Shown here: positions 18,584 to 26,885 of the stretch, one piece after another
Numbering within the stretch: position 1 is the first letter of the stretch
Layout of the letters: each line of letters starts with the position of its first letter
Assembly (NCBI RefSeq): GCF_012272815.1
Contig: NZ_JAAWWL010000001.1
Coordinates: forward strand, 638,929 to 702,928
Length of the DNA: 64,000 nucleotides
Origin: Croceivirga thetidis
Lineage (GTDB): Bacteria > Bacteroidota > Bacteroidia > Flavobacteriales > Flavobacteriaceae
Direction: 5' to 3'
Program-made: the position numbers and the translations under genes
Notes under the pieces: model-generated
What the model was told of the DNA's origin: nothing
What the model saw: only the letters and a program-made list of their open reading frames with translations
Databases searched by the model: none

Positions 18584-18742
18584 ATGGGAAAGAAAAAGAA
18601 AGAAAAAAAACTAATAGAAACACGCTTGAAGCATTTAAATCCTAAAAAATGCAAAACCAAGTGTTGCGAAAAATTCAAAAAAGGAGAACACAAACGATGT
18701 AAGAAGTGTCCTTGCTTTGACTTACTGAAAAAAGTGGCTTAA
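18584..18742 (+). CDS. Cys/Lys-rich 52-aa protein, probable metal binder
   Basis: ATG at 18584 encodes 52 residues with 20 Lys and six Cys arranged C23-x3-CC28 and C39-x2-C-x-C44, after a very basic N-terminus (MGKKKKEKK). The paired CxxxCC / CxxCxC pattern suggests a zinc or other metal site, and the charge suggests RNA or membrane-surface contact. A TATCTTTG (18567-18574) -7 box lies 9 nt upstream of the ATG. The high Cys count in such a short AT-rich frame argues against chance. I believe similar small proteins occur in other flavobacteria but cannot verify this. Function unknown. Confidence 0.6.
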   Translation: MGKKKKEKKLIETRLKHLNPKKCKTKCCEKFKKGEHKRCKKCPCFDLLKKVA

Positions 18743-18774
18743 ATACACTACCTATCTTCAGGTTTGGAAGCCTA

Positions 18775-19179
18775 TCAGTCAATATTGATTACCACTTGTA
18801 TACTTTGCTTTTCTTCTTCTGAAAATTCTGCTTCCAATGAAGCTTGCGTAATATAAAATGTTGCCCGGTTATAATAGAATTTACTGTGCACGCAACTTTC
18901 TGAACAATCATTAAAATGTAATTGGTAGGCTAAACCCTTACCATTGATATAAATCTGATATGCCTCTTTGCTCTCTATCAAAAGCTGCTCTTCAAAGTTT
19001 TGTTGGTCCAACCAATAATCCTGTTCATCTTCAAGATCTATACTTTGCAACGAATCCTCATGATTGGCGTCCCTTAATGCTAGATTGAAAAAGAACTCTG
19101 AACTATCAACAGGCTCCTGTTGACCGTAGAGATTTAGAAATGACACTAAAAAATACAGTATGAAGAGCTTACGTTCCAT
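18775..19179 (-). CDS. Secreted protein, paralogue of the gene at 19303-19716
   Basis: 134 aa with a signal peptide (about 1-19, ends LNLYGQ). The mature protein is acidic. It aligns throughout with the next gene: ...EDEQDYWLDQQNFEEQ..., YQIYINGKG, then a C-x3-C-x-HS motif (CSESCVHS). The two conserved Cys could form a disulfide outside the cytoplasm. No known domain recognised. The tandem arrangement with its paralogue (about 120 bp apart, same strand) points to gene duplication. Confidence 0.65.
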   Translation of the reverse strand: MERKLFILYFLVSFLNLYGQQEPVDSSEFFFNLALRDANHEDSLQSIDLEDEQDYWLDQQNFEEQLLIESKEAYQIYINGKGLAYQLHFNDCSESCVHSKFYYNRATFYITQASLEAEFSEEEKQSIQVVINID

Positions 19180-19302
19180 GTTTCTTAGAACGTAGTCTTT
19201 TTCTTACTTATTATCCTAATAATTAAAGAATTACTAGTAATGTTGTGAGGCTCCTTTAAAGAATGGTGAACTACCGAATAAAGTAAAAAAGACGGGTTTA
19301 AA

Positions 19303-19716
19303 TTATTCCTTCTTTTTGGTTTTCTTACTTTCAGCAGCGTAAACGGCCGTTTCAGTAAGACCTAATTTACCATTAACGACATAATAAGAAATGTACTTAG
19401 CGAATTCTTCGCTATGATTGCACCTATCACCACAATGTATTTTGTGTTGGCGGTAAACCTGACTCTTTCCGTCTACATATAATTGATATCCGTTGGGATT
19501 TAATTTCTTTAAGCCATTTTCGAAGGCGATTTGATCTATCCAAAAATCTTTTTCATCTTCACTATTTAGACTCTCTAATGAAAGTTCGTATTTGGCGTCC
19601 TTAATTCCTAATTCATGGTAGAATTGTGATGCACTAGTTACATTTTGTTCTTGAGCCTTTACCATTAACGGTAAAGCGGCTAAAAATAGAATTATATGCA
19701 ATGTTTTGTTGTGCAT
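19303..19716 (-). CDS. Secreted protein, paralogue of the gene at 18775-19179
   Basis: I start at the ATG at 19716 (MHNKTLHIILFL), giving 137 aa with a proper signal peptide ending VKAQ; the frame extends 16 codons further, but that would put polar residues before the signal. Shared with its neighbour: DAKYELSLESLNSEDEKDFW, YQLYVDGKS and CGDRCNHS. The C-terminus ends in a Lys-rich KKTKKKE tail that the paralogue lacks. Function unknown. Confidence 0.65.
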   Translation of the reverse strand: MHNKTLHIILFLAALPLMVKAQEQNVTSASQFYHELGIKDAKYELSLESLNSEDEKDFWIDQIAFENGLKKLNPNGYQLYVDGKSQVYRQHKIHCGDRCNHSEEFAKYISYYVVNGKLGLTETAVYAAESKKTKKKE

Positions 19717-19805
19717 CGTGATATTTACGTAATAATAGACGCAAAAGACTGCGAATCGTTTCACTAATTACCATAAGTTATTGTTAAAAATGCAATACAT
19801 AAAAG

Positions 19806-19830
19806 AAAAAAGGGCAAACTGCCCTTTTTT
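19806..19830 (-). terminator. Terminator of ssb
   Basis: AAAAAAGGGCA / TGCCCTTTTTT forms an 11-bp stem with an AAC loop. Both flanks supply a U-tract, so it works in either direction. It lies 22 nt past the ssb stop. Confidence 0.8.
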
Positions 19831-19851
19831 CTGTATAATCTGCACATTTTT

Positions 19852-20184
19852 TTATTTGCCCAGTAATAAAAGTTCATTACAACGAACTTCGGTTATATAG
19901 CGTTTCTCTCCTTCGCTGTTTTCATAAGAGCGGTGTGTCAACTTACCTTCTATCGCCACTTGCTTACCCTTTACCAAAAAGTTTTCTACAATATCTGCCG
20001 TTTTACCCCAGGCAACAATATTATGCCATTGGGTATCTTCAATTTTTTCACCTTTTGCATTCTTGAAACTTTCGCTTGTTGCAATACTGAATTTAGCCAA
20101 TTTATTACCACTTTCTAAAGTCACGATTTCTGGATCTTGACCTAAATTACCAATCAACTGTACTTTGTTTTTTAAGGCGTTCAT
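19852..20184 (-). CDS. ssb: Short single-stranded DNA-binding protein
   Basis: 110 aa: a complete OB-fold SSB core (NKVQLIGNLGQDPEI at 6-20, AKFSIATSESF, DTQWHNIVAWGKTADI, KGKQVAIEGKLTHRSYE, ITEVRCNELLLLGK). It ends directly after the OB fold. It lacks the flexible linker and acidic C-terminal tip that housekeeping SSBs use to recruit partners, so it is more likely an accessory SSB (recombination or competence) than the replication one; the latter should be elsewhere in the genome. Confidence 0.93.
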   Translation of the reverse strand: MNALKNKVQLIGNLGQDPEIVTLESGNKLAKFSIATSESFKNAKGEKIEDTQWHNIVAWGKTADIVENFLVKGKQVAIEGKLTHRSYENSEGEKRYITEVRCNELLLLGK

Positions 20185-20242
20185 AATTTAATTTTTATGT
20201 GTTAAACAGTTAATACTATCGAACGACTATCATTCGACAATG

Positions 20243-20250
20243 CAAACATA
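20243..20250 (-). promoter_or_regulatory. -7 box of ssb
   Basis: CAAACATA reads TATGTTTG on the minus strand, an exact TAnnTTTG, 58 nt before the ssb ATG. The nearest TTG is 27 nt further upstream, longer than usual. Confidence 0.4.
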
Positions 20251-20335
20251 AAATGGGCTAACTTAGAGACGCGGTTACAAAACATTTACTTTCGGTTGTA
20301 AATATTTGTAGTCGTTTGTATTCATTTAAACCCTT

Positions 20336-21145
20336 ATGAATAGTAATAAAACCAAATTGACTTATAGCAGTGAAGGAGACAAAAAAATCAAACGAATTAT
20401 CATACGTTCTATAGAAAAACTCTCGGGCCAACCCAAACTAGAACAGATGTATAATGAAGTTTTGGCCTTAAATCCATCAAGTGAGGAAATTTGGAAAATA
20501 TTAATAGACCGGTTAGATCTTAAACTTGATTTTGAACAGTTGGCATTCGACGCGATTCCACAAAAAGAACCCTTGATTTTCATTGCAAACCACCCATTCG
20601 GTGTTGTAGACGGTATTGTTTTCGGGCATATGGTAAAACAGAAAAGAAAGGATTTCAAATTTTTGGTGAATTCTGTTCTTTGCCGTGAAAAAGTATTGAA
20701 CCGTTATTTCTTACCTATTGATTTCGCTACTACCAAAGAGGCAATTCAGACCAACATCAAAACTCGAAAAGACGCGCTGAGATGCATTGAAAATGGAGAG
20801 TCAATAGTAATCTTTCCGTCTGGTGGGGTCGCCACTTCAAAACGCCCTTTTAAGAAAGCGGAAGAATTGGATTGGAAAAAGTTCATTCTTAAGCTCATTA
20901 GGCAATCAAAAGCCTCAGTAGTTCCATTTTACTTTTATGGCCAGAATAGTCCACTTTTTCAATTTATAAGTCAAGTCAGTATGGATCTTCGCATTTCAAT
21001 GTTGCTGAATGAAGTGCGCAACAAAGTTGGTAAAACCATCAAACTGGCAATAGGCAAACCCATCACTTTTTCCGAAATGCAAGCTTACAAAGGTGACGAA
21101 CTACTTGACTTTCTATACAATCAAGTACACCAATTAGCAAAATAG
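20336..21145 (+). CDS. Lysophospholipid/amino-lipid acyltransferase (PlsC-like)
   Basis: 269 aa. Seen: ANHPFGVVDG (about 84-93), the HX5D form of the acyltransferase catalytic motif, and IFPSGGVATS (about 159-168), the second block that binds the acceptor phosphate. No transmembrane segment is obvious. The sequence style is closest to the O-acyltransferases of ornithine/glycine lipid synthesis and hemolysin-like acyltransferases, so the acceptor may be an amino-acid lipid rather than lysophosphatidate; this is inference. No N-acyltransferase partner is adjacent (the next gene is an unrelated small GNAT). Confidence 0.75.
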   Translation: MNSNKTKLTYSSEGDKKIKRIIIRSIEKLSGQPKLEQMYNEVLALNPSSEEIWKILIDRLDLKLDFEQLAFDAIPQKEPLIFIANHPFGVVDGIVFGHMVKQKRKDFKFLVNSVLCREKVLNRYFLPIDFATTKEAIQTNIKTRKDALRCIENGESIVIFPSGGVATSKRPFKKAEELDWKKFILKLIRQSKASVVPFYFYGQNSPLFQFISQVSMDLRISMLLNEVRNKVGKTIKLAIGKPITFSEMQAYKGDELLDFLYNQVHQLAK

Positions 21146-21200
21146 TTTCGATTCATTTTCATGTACTTCCTTTCGTTATCTTTAGAAGAAATAAATAATA

Positions 21201-21494
21201 ATGCCATATACTTTAGTTGATAACGAAGAAAAGAAACGCTATGAATTTCAGCTCCCTGAACACATACCTCACGTTGAATATATTCGAACAAAAGATAAAA
21301 TATATCTTACGCATACTGAAGTTCCTACAGAGTTGGAAGGCCAGGGTATTGGATCTGAACTGATAAAACAAGCTCTAGAAGATATTGACAAAAAGGAACT
21401 TACATTAGTTCCACTTTGTCCCTTTGTTGCCCATTACATCAAAGAGCATCCTAAATGGAAAGAACTTGTTTTAAAAGGAATTAATATTGGATAA
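21201..21494 (+). CDS. Small GNAT-family protein (YjdJ-like)
   Basis: 97 aa, matching the compact GNAT subfamily that includes E. coli YjdJ and human NATD1. The acetyl-CoA loop is GQGIGSEL (about 48-55), and the C-terminal signature is LVPLCPFVAHYIKEHPKW. The next gene starts 1 nt after its stop. In E. coli the yjdJ gene neighbours yjdI, the homologue of the N-terminal half of that next protein, so the pairing is conserved across phyla. Substrate unknown. Confidence 0.8.
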   Translation: MPYTLVDNEEKKRYEFQLPEHIPHVEYIRTKDKIYLTHTEVPTELEGQGIGSELIKQALEDIDKKELTLVPLCPFVAHYIKEHPKWKELVLKGINIG

Positions 21495-21495
21495 T

Positions 21496-21918
21496 ATGGA
21501 TAAGGAAATTGTAAAGGAATATACGATTGGTGATTTCACCGTGGTCTGGAAACCAAAAAAATGTATTCATTCAGAAATCTGCTGGCGAACTTTACCTGAG
21601 GTATATGACCCAAAAGGAAAACCTTGGATTAAACCAGAAAATGCTTCAATTGAGGAACTAAAATCTCAAATTAACAAATGTCCTTCTGGGGCACTATCTT
21701 ATAAAGAAAAAGGAGAAGTTGAAATGGAAGAAACAAAAATTACAGAGTGTACCGTAGCAGAAAACGGTCCTCTGTTGGTCAGCGGGACAATAAAAGTTGT
21801 TCTGGCCAATGGTGCTGAAGAAATCAAAAAAAGATCAACTGCTTTTTGCCGATGTGGAGCTTCTCAAAACAAACCCTATTGTGATGGGGCACATAATAAA
21901 ATCGGATTCGAGGGTTGA
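21496..21918 (+). CDS. Fe-S protein: YjdI-type mono-cluster domain fused to CDGSH domain
   Basis: 140 aa from the ATG at 21496, 1 nt after the GNAT stop; an in-frame TTG nine bases earlier would overlap that gene. N-terminal half (about 1-75): a divergent 4Fe-4S mono-cluster domain with KKCIHSEICWR and NKCPSGAL. C-terminal half: a CDGSH 2Fe-2S domain with the full ligand set C-x-C-x8-C-x3-H (CRCGASQNKPYCDGAH, about 119-134). The protein therefore probably carries two different clusters. Translationally linked to the GNAT gene. Role unknown; redox sensing or Fe-S/sulfur handling is plausible. Confidence 0.85.
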   Translation: MDKEIVKEYTIGDFTVVWKPKKCIHSEICWRTLPEVYDPKGKPWIKPENASIEELKSQINKCPSGALSYKEKGEVEMEETKITECTVAENGPLLVSGTIKVVLANGAEEIKKRSTAFCRCGASQNKPYCDGAHNKIGFEG

Positions 21919-21923
21919 AATTC

Positions 21924-24035
21924 TTATGTGATTTTTGCCTTTTCTTGTAGTTCTTTGTGAAATTTGAGTAGTATTCCGATGCTTTTTTGCTCAACCCGTT
22001 GACAGTGTACAACGGCATTTTCTAAAGTGTTGGCTATTCTATCAAATCCACCATTCTCAAAAATATTGCCTGTCTCTAATTTAAAAGAACCGCCATCTAC
22101 AATGGCTTTTTGAAGTTCGTCAACTGTCTCAATATTGGGCAATGGCACAAAATCGTGGTCGGCCAAATTTAGAATATCTTCGTTCAAGGCAGCGACGGAC
22201 TGCTTTATTGTGTGCTGTAATGCATTGATCATACCTTGGGTAATCTCACCTTGGGCCTGTGCATCGTTTACCTTTTGATAAATCTTGGCCTTAGTGTTCG
22301 AGATGGTTTTATAAAGATTGACCAATACACGATGTTGTTCATAATACTTCAATAGTTCTTGGTTATGGCCCGCTTTAACGGCCAATGCATAATGCGAAGA
22401 GAAAAAAGAACTATCCCAAGCCTTGAAGGTTTCGTTGTAAAGTTTCTCTCGTTGATTAACCAAATACTCATACCCTTGTTGCAGGTTCTTTTTGTTGTAC
22501 GTTAGTCCATGCACACTAAATGCTTTTTCTTTACTTGTGCCTTCAGCAATCTGTTGTGCTTTGAGCATAAGTTCTTCAAGCTCATTAATCGGTTGCATCA
22601 GCAATTTCAACTCATCTTTAAGTTTGTCAAAGACCGTCTTATCCGGTATTCCTAGTCTTTGTGATTCGCTGGCCAACACTTCTTTTTCCGGAATTTCAAC
22701 AAACCGATTTTTAAAGGTATCGGCATATTCTTTTGATAAGGCCTCATCTGCGGTTTCTGCTTGTATAAAAGCCTCGAAGATTTCTGTTGTTACGAAGTTT
22801 TTTGGTTGCTTGTTGATATATTGCTCGTAAATCAAACGCGTCATTTCTTCCTGTACCCTATCCTTTTCCCCAAATAAAATCCATGGGGTACGGGCATCCT
22901 CTTCACAGTGTACATAAGGAAATTTTGCATTGTCTTCTCGTTTATCATTTGGTGGATGACTTGCGTACATGCTTACCTTAGATACATCTGACGTAGAAAA
23001 ATACTGTTTGCCACCTCTTGGGTCACTGGGCAAATTTCTTATCAAATCTTGCTGTTTTTCAGAATCCCTAGAAATTGCCAATGCATTGTGATGGTAAAGA
23101 TTTTTAACAAAGTTTTCTTTTTGTGAGGCCAAATAAGCACTGTTTACGGTTCCATTCCATTTGGCAACTCCATTATCCAATTTCCAAAGGGCTGAAATAA
23201 TGGCATCACTGCCCGAGGTACTCACGGCTACTTTATCTGCGTTAAACTCCATTTCTCTTGAAAGTTGCGAATACATAATGTTGAGAAATTGATAAAACAG
23301 CGCCAATACTTGTCTTATTATCCAAATTACTGGCGTGATGACCCAAGCTGCTGCTGACAGGCGAATATCAGAACTCCGCCATTGGTCCAACAGGTCGTCC
23401 CATTTATCCCTAGAATAGATCATACCATGAATCACTGTATTGGCCGAAATTATATAACTGCCAATTTTCATACTGCGCTGGGCAAAATGACCAAACTCGT
23501 GACTTATTACAGCTTTGAATTCTGATAGGTTCAAACAATCAACAAGTCCCATACCAATGGTGAGGTCTTTACGAACCGGAAGAAACAAGCTTAACCACAT
23601 GTTGGAATAAGAGACATAAGCATTTACATCTGGGTCCACGTAAATATGTCTGGGTTTTGGTGCTCCGGTCTCTTTACAAATCTGATTAATGAAGGCCCAC
23701 AAATCTGGATGATCCCCTTTTTCTAATTTGATACGATTGGCTGGCTTGTTATTTTTTAGCTTGAAAATAAACTTTAAGGTAAAAGCAAAAAGCATGGCCG
23801 CTCCTGCAATGGCACCCGCTTTCATAAGTATGGTCAATTTGTTTACACTGCCCATGTCATAAATTACGGCGTAGTATACTAGAAAACCGAGAGAAACGAC
23901 GAGGGCTGTATACAGGACGAAAAACAACAGAATGGACAAAATTGCCAAAAATGCCTTGAATTGGTACGATGGCGTTAAACTTGTCAGTTTCTTATCTGTA
24001 GTTACTGGACTTGAAGGGTAAAAAGAAGCAATCAT
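21924..24035 (-). CDS. Large M48-family membrane metalloprotease
   Basis: 703 aa. Two N-terminal membrane helices (about 28-57 and 70-92) precede the M48 catalytic core: HEFGH at 179-183 and a third zinc ligand Glu263 in EMEFNADKVA. Another hydrophobic pair lies near 232-255. The long C-terminal region (about 400-703) is mostly helical with acidic/basic heptads and has no second known domain. It is roughly twice the size of HtpX, fitting the large M48 proteins of Bacteroidota. Substrates unknown. Tail to tail with the CDGSH gene. Confidence 0.85.
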   Translation of the reverse strand: MIASFYPSSPVTTDKKLTSLTPSYQFKAFLAILSILLFFVLYTALVVSLGFLVYYAVIYDMGSVNKLTILMKAGAIAGAAMLFAFTLKFIFKLKNNKPANRIKLEKGDHPDLWAFINQICKETGAPKPRHIYVDPDVNAYVSYSNMWLSLFLPVRKDLTIGMGLVDCLNLSEFKAVISHEFGHFAQRSMKIGSYIISANTVIHGMIYSRDKWDDLLDQWRSSDIRLSAAAWVITPVIWIIRQVLALFYQFLNIMYSQLSREMEFNADKVAVSTSGSDAIISALWKLDNGVAKWNGTVNSAYLASQKENFVKNLYHHNALAISRDSEKQQDLIRNLPSDPRGGKQYFSTSDVSKVSMYASHPPNDKREDNAKFPYVHCEEDARTPWILFGEKDRVQEEMTRLIYEQYINKQPKNFVTTEIFEAFIQAETADEALSKEYADTFKNRFVEIPEKEVLASESQRLGIPDKTVFDKLKDELKLLMQPINELEELMLKAQQIAEGTSKEKAFSVHGLTYNKKNLQQGYEYLVNQREKLYNETFKAWDSSFFSSHYALAVKAGHNQELLKYYEQHRVLVNLYKTISNTKAKIYQKVNDAQAQGEITQGMINALQHTIKQSVAALNEDILNLADHDFVPLPNIETVDELQKAIVDGGSFKLETGNIFENGGFDRIANTLENAVVHCQRVEQKSIGILLKFHKELQEKAKIT

Positions 24036-24199
24036 TTAGATTTGGTTAGGGTTTGGTAATTGTACTAACGAAGTTTACTAGAAAATGGTATTGTAATTGC
24101 TCTATTCGAAAATGAAAAAAGTTACATTTGAGGATACCAACAATAGTCTTTTTAAACTTTGCGGTATTCATAAACACTAAAACTGAAAATTAAAATAGG

Positions 24200-24901
24200 A
24201 TGAGAAAGCTTGTATTAACACTCATATGTATTTTAGCTATTAACAGTATTATGGCACAAACCCGAAATTTCCTCGACATTCCATATCTCGAAACCTCTGC
24301 CCGGGTTGACACCTTGGTTTCCCCAGATAAAATCTATTTAAGTATAACAATACAGGAAAAAGATTCAAAAGATCGAAAATCTGTAGAAGAGCAAGAAACC
24401 CAAATGGCAAAAAGTCTTGAAGCCCTGGGGATTGATATCGATAAACAGCTGACCATAAAAGACCTTGCGAGCAACTATAAAAAGTACTTTTTACGGTCTA
24501 AAACAGTGCTTAAAAGCAAACAGTTTTCCCTTTTGGTTTATGATGGATTAACCGCTGGCAAAGTGATGGCTGCACTCGAAGATTTGGATATTGCCAATAC
24601 CTATCTAGAAAAAACCGAGTATTCCAAAATGGATGAGCTAGAACTTGAATTAAAATCTAGGGCAGTAAAAAAAGCAAAGAAAAAAGCAGATGCCCTTACC
24701 AATCCACTCGGACAAAAGGTTGGGATAGCAATTCACATTGTCGATAATTCACAGCCTTATTATCCTAGCTATAACCAGCCTCGATTAGAAATGCGCACTA
24801 TGGCCATGCAAGATTCAAGTGCTCCAGCGCCTTTGGATATAGGTTTTGAAAAAATTCGCGTAGAAAGCACTGTAAATGTGAAATTTGAATTGTCCAAATA
24901 A
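24200..24901 (+). CDS. SIMPL-domain (DUF541) periplasmic protein
   Basis: 233 aa with a signal peptide (about 1-19, ends SIMAQ). The SIMPL fold is recognisable from ARVDTLVSPDKIYLSI (about 35-50), a central IKDLASNYKKYFLRS and the helical ELKSRAVKKAKKKADAL. A hydrophilic Tyr/Pro-rich loop (QPYYPSYNQ) precedes the last strand. The family is found in the periplasm or outer membrane of many bacteria, with no agreed biochemical role. Followed 36 nt later by the DUF6265 gene, probably cotranscribed. Confidence 0.8.
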   Translation: MRKLVLTLICILAINSIMAQTRNFLDIPYLETSARVDTLVSPDKIYLSITIQEKDSKDRKSVEEQETQMAKSLEALGIDIDKQLTIKDLASNYKKYFLRSKTVLKSKQFSLLVYDGLTAGKVMAALEDLDIANTYLEKTEYSKMDELELELKSRAVKKAKKKADALTNPLGQKVGIAIHIVDNSQPYYPSYNQPRLEMRTMAMQDSSAPAPLDIGFEKIRVESTVNVKFELSK

Positions 24902-24937
24902 TCGCCTTGTATTCGTCTTTAAGTAAAAGTCAACAAT

Positions 24938-25435
24938 ATGAGGGTTATTCTTATTCTTTTAGTAGCATTTAGCTATACTACGCTAACCGCGCAAAAAACA
25001 TTCAAACTAACAGAAGGCGAAACTTCTCCAAATGCCACGCTCGAACAAGTAGCTTGGGTTGCAGGACATTGGAAAGGGGAAGCCTTTGGTGGTGTTGCCG
25101 AAGAAATTTGGAGTGAACCTCTCGGTGAAAGTATGATGTTCGTATTTCGATTAGTGAATGATGGCAAAGTATCTTTTTATGAATCAGGACACATCAAACA
25201 GGTAGGGGAAACTATTATCATGCAACTCAAGCATTTCGATGGAAGCCTAAAGGGATGGGAGGAAAAAGACCAAACCGTCGATTTTAAACTGGTGAAAATT
25301 GGGGAAGACAAGGTATTCTTTGAAGGTCTGACCATGGAAAAAATTAGCGAGACCAAAATGAACGCTTATGTGTTAATTGAAAGTGAAGGCAAAAAAGAGG
25401 AGGTGCTATTTGAATACCATAAGAAAAAATCCTAA
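24938..25435 (+). CDS. DUF6265-like secreted protein
   Basis: 165 aa, signal peptide about 1-18 (ends LTAQ). The mature part is a compact lipocalin/THAP4-like beta structure by appearance: VAWVAGHWKGEAFGGVAEEIWSEPLGESMMF is the usual opening of DUF6265-type proteins. Ends with a basic HKKKS. It may bind a small hydrophobic ligand, which is inference from the fold resemblance only. Probably in one transcript with the SIMPL gene; tail to tail with the TetR gene that follows. Confidence 0.7.
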   Translation: MRVILILLVAFSYTTLTAQKTFKLTEGETSPNATLEQVAWVAGHWKGEAFGGVAEEIWSEPLGESMMFVFRLVNDGKVSFYESGHIKQVGETIIMQLKHFDGSLKGWEEKDQTVDFKLVKIGEDKVFFEGLTMEKISETKMNAYVLIESEGKKEEVLFEYHKKKS

Positions 25436-25444
25436 AGTGGATTC

Positions 25445-26026
25445 TTAATCGAGTATCGATAACCCGGCATCAGCGACTTTCTGAAGTTTTTTTTGATTGG
25501 TATCCACTTTAGATACTACCCGAATTCCATTATAAAGGGTGTAAAGCATCAAACCCAATTCATTGGCATTTTTAGATTTAGGTATTTCACCACTATCAAT
25601 GCCCTGTTGTACGTAACTTGAAAATAGCTTCTCGACATAATCTTTATGTTCAAGAAGTACACGTTCAATTTTTGTATGGCCTGGTATTAATTCTGTTGTG
25701 GTATTCACTACGAAGCACCCTTTTCGGCAGGAATCCGTGGTTGCCTCTTCAATCGCGGTCGCAAACAATTTCTTGAAACCCAACTTAACCGAAGTTTCCT
25801 CACGAAATAATGCCTCCAACCAACTGCCCGCAGATTCTCGATACTGGGCAAAAGCTTTATCGAACAGTTGTTCTTTACCACCATAGGTATCGTATAGACT
25901 GGCACGATTTATTCCTAAATGCGAGACCAAATCTTGCATTGAAGTAGCATGGAACCCTTTTTCCCAAAAGAGTTCCACTGCTTTTTTCAACGTTTCTTCT
26001 TCACAAAACTGTTTTGAACGTGGCAT
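25445..26026 (-). CDS. TetR/AcrR regulator of the SDR operon
   Basis: 193 aa. HTH at about 12-55 (ELFWEKGFHATSMQDL, then INRASLYDTYGGKEQLF). The ligand domain contains the RKGCFVVNT motif seen in the TetR_C subfamily that often controls SDR or nitroreductase genes. It is the second gene of the operon, 24 nt after the SDR gene. Two matching palindromes flank the -7 box of that operon (26832-26887), so negative autoregulation is a good inference. Confidence 0.88.
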   Translation of the reverse strand: MPRSKQFCEEETLKKAVELFWEKGFHATSMQDLVSHLGINRASLYDTYGGKEQLFDKAFAQYRESAGSWLEALFREETSVKLGFKKLFATAIEEATTDSCRKGCFVVNTTTELIPGHTKIERVLLEHKDYVEKLFSSYVQQGIDSGEIPKSKNANELGLMLYTLYNGIRVVSKVDTNQKKLQKVADAGLSILD

Positions 26027-26050
26027 TTTAGAATACTTGTTCCAAATTTA

Positions 26051-26800
26051 CTACACTTGCGCAAAACCGCCATCTACCGGAATTTCAGCTCCTGTTATGA
26101 AACTGCTATCTGCTGATGCCAAAAACAAGGCAGTAGTAGCAATTTCTTCAGAATTACCAAAACGACCTAAACTAATCATAGAGGGAAAATTCGCGGCCAT
26201 TTGGTCAATATTTTCTTGTGGTACATTGTGCTTGCCATATATTGGCGTATCAATTGGACCAGGTGCAATGGCATTAACCCGAATACCTCGTGGACCAAAT
26301 TCTGAAGCAAGTGTACGAGTAATAGACCTGAGCGCGGCCTTACTGGAACCATATGCCGCCATACCCGCGAAACCTTTTACATTAACAATGGATGTATTGA
26401 AGATGATACTCGCCCCTTCATTCAAATAATCATAAGCCGATTTAACGGTAAAAAGTGGACCTTTTACATTAATATTATGAACCTCATCATATATGGCTTC
26501 GGTCAGTCCATCAATAGTTTCAATTCTAAAAATACCCGCGTTTAAGAATAAGATGTCAATTTTTCCAAAAGCTTCAACCGTGCTTTGAATTAAGCGATCA
26601 CTATCAGATAGATTCGAAGCTTCTGCGTTGACCAATAAATAATCTCCTGACAATTCCGGTCTAAGGGCATTTAGTTTTTCTTCACTCCTACCTGTTAAAA
26701 CTACCTTGGCCCCTTCCTTGAGGAACAATTTGGCGGTTTCAAGGCCCATTCCGCTTGTGGCACCTGTTACTATGGCGACTTTGTTTTCTAATTTTTTCAT
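26051..26800 (-). CDS. Short-chain dehydrogenase/reductase (classical SDR)
   Basis: 249 aa, the normal length for classical SDRs. Rossmann motif TGATSGMG at about 13-20, NAG near 90 (LNAGIF), catalytic Ser in FNTSIV, YGSSK (Tyr and Lys of YxxxK, about 150-154) and the PGPIDTP loop. Arg in TGRS after beta-2 suggests NADP(H) preference. Substrate not evident. Leads an operon with its own TetR regulator, which suggests induction by a toxic or xenobiotic carbonyl compound. Confidence 0.9.
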   Translation of the reverse strand: MKKLENKVAIVTGATSGMGLETAKLFLKEGAKVVLTGRSEEKLNALRPELSGDYLLVNAEASNLSDSDRLIQSTVEAFGKIDILFLNAGIFRIETIDGLTEAIYDEVHNINVKGPLFTVKSAYDYLNEGASIIFNTSIVNVKGFAGMAAYGSSKAALRSITRTLASEFGPRGIRVNAIAPGPIDTPIYGKHNVPQENIDQMAANFPSMISLGRFGNSEEIATTALFLASADSSFITGAEIPVDGGFAQV

Positions 26801-26831
26801 GACTTTAAATTGAAAATTTGTTTGAATTCTA

Positions 26832-26851
26832 TTTTAGAACGATTGTTCCAA
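26832..26851 (-). promoter_or_regulatory. TetR operator 1 (downstream of -7 box)
   Basis: TTTTAGAACGATTGTTCCAA: an inverted repeat (GAAC-N4-GTTC core with TTT/AA flanks). It shares the pattern TTTTAGAAyrATyrTTCCAA with the second site, 35 bp away centre to centre. It lies just downstream of the SDR -7 box. Confidence 0.65.
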
Positions 26852-26853
26852 TA

Positions 26854-26885
26854 CAAACATATTTATTTTAGAATAATCATTCCAA
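26854..26885 (-). promoter_or_regulatory. Promoter of the SDR-tetR operon
   Basis: On the minus strand: TTG (26885-26883), 21 nt, TATGTTTG (26861-26854). This is a textbook TTG-N-TAnnTTTG promoter; its -33 element lies inside operator 2, and its start region is covered by operator 1. Confidence 0.7.

Noticed and set aside
24121-24126. GTTACA before the SIMPL gene as a Crp/Fnr site
   Set aside because: Only one half-site; the opposite arm reads ATGAA instead of GTAAC.
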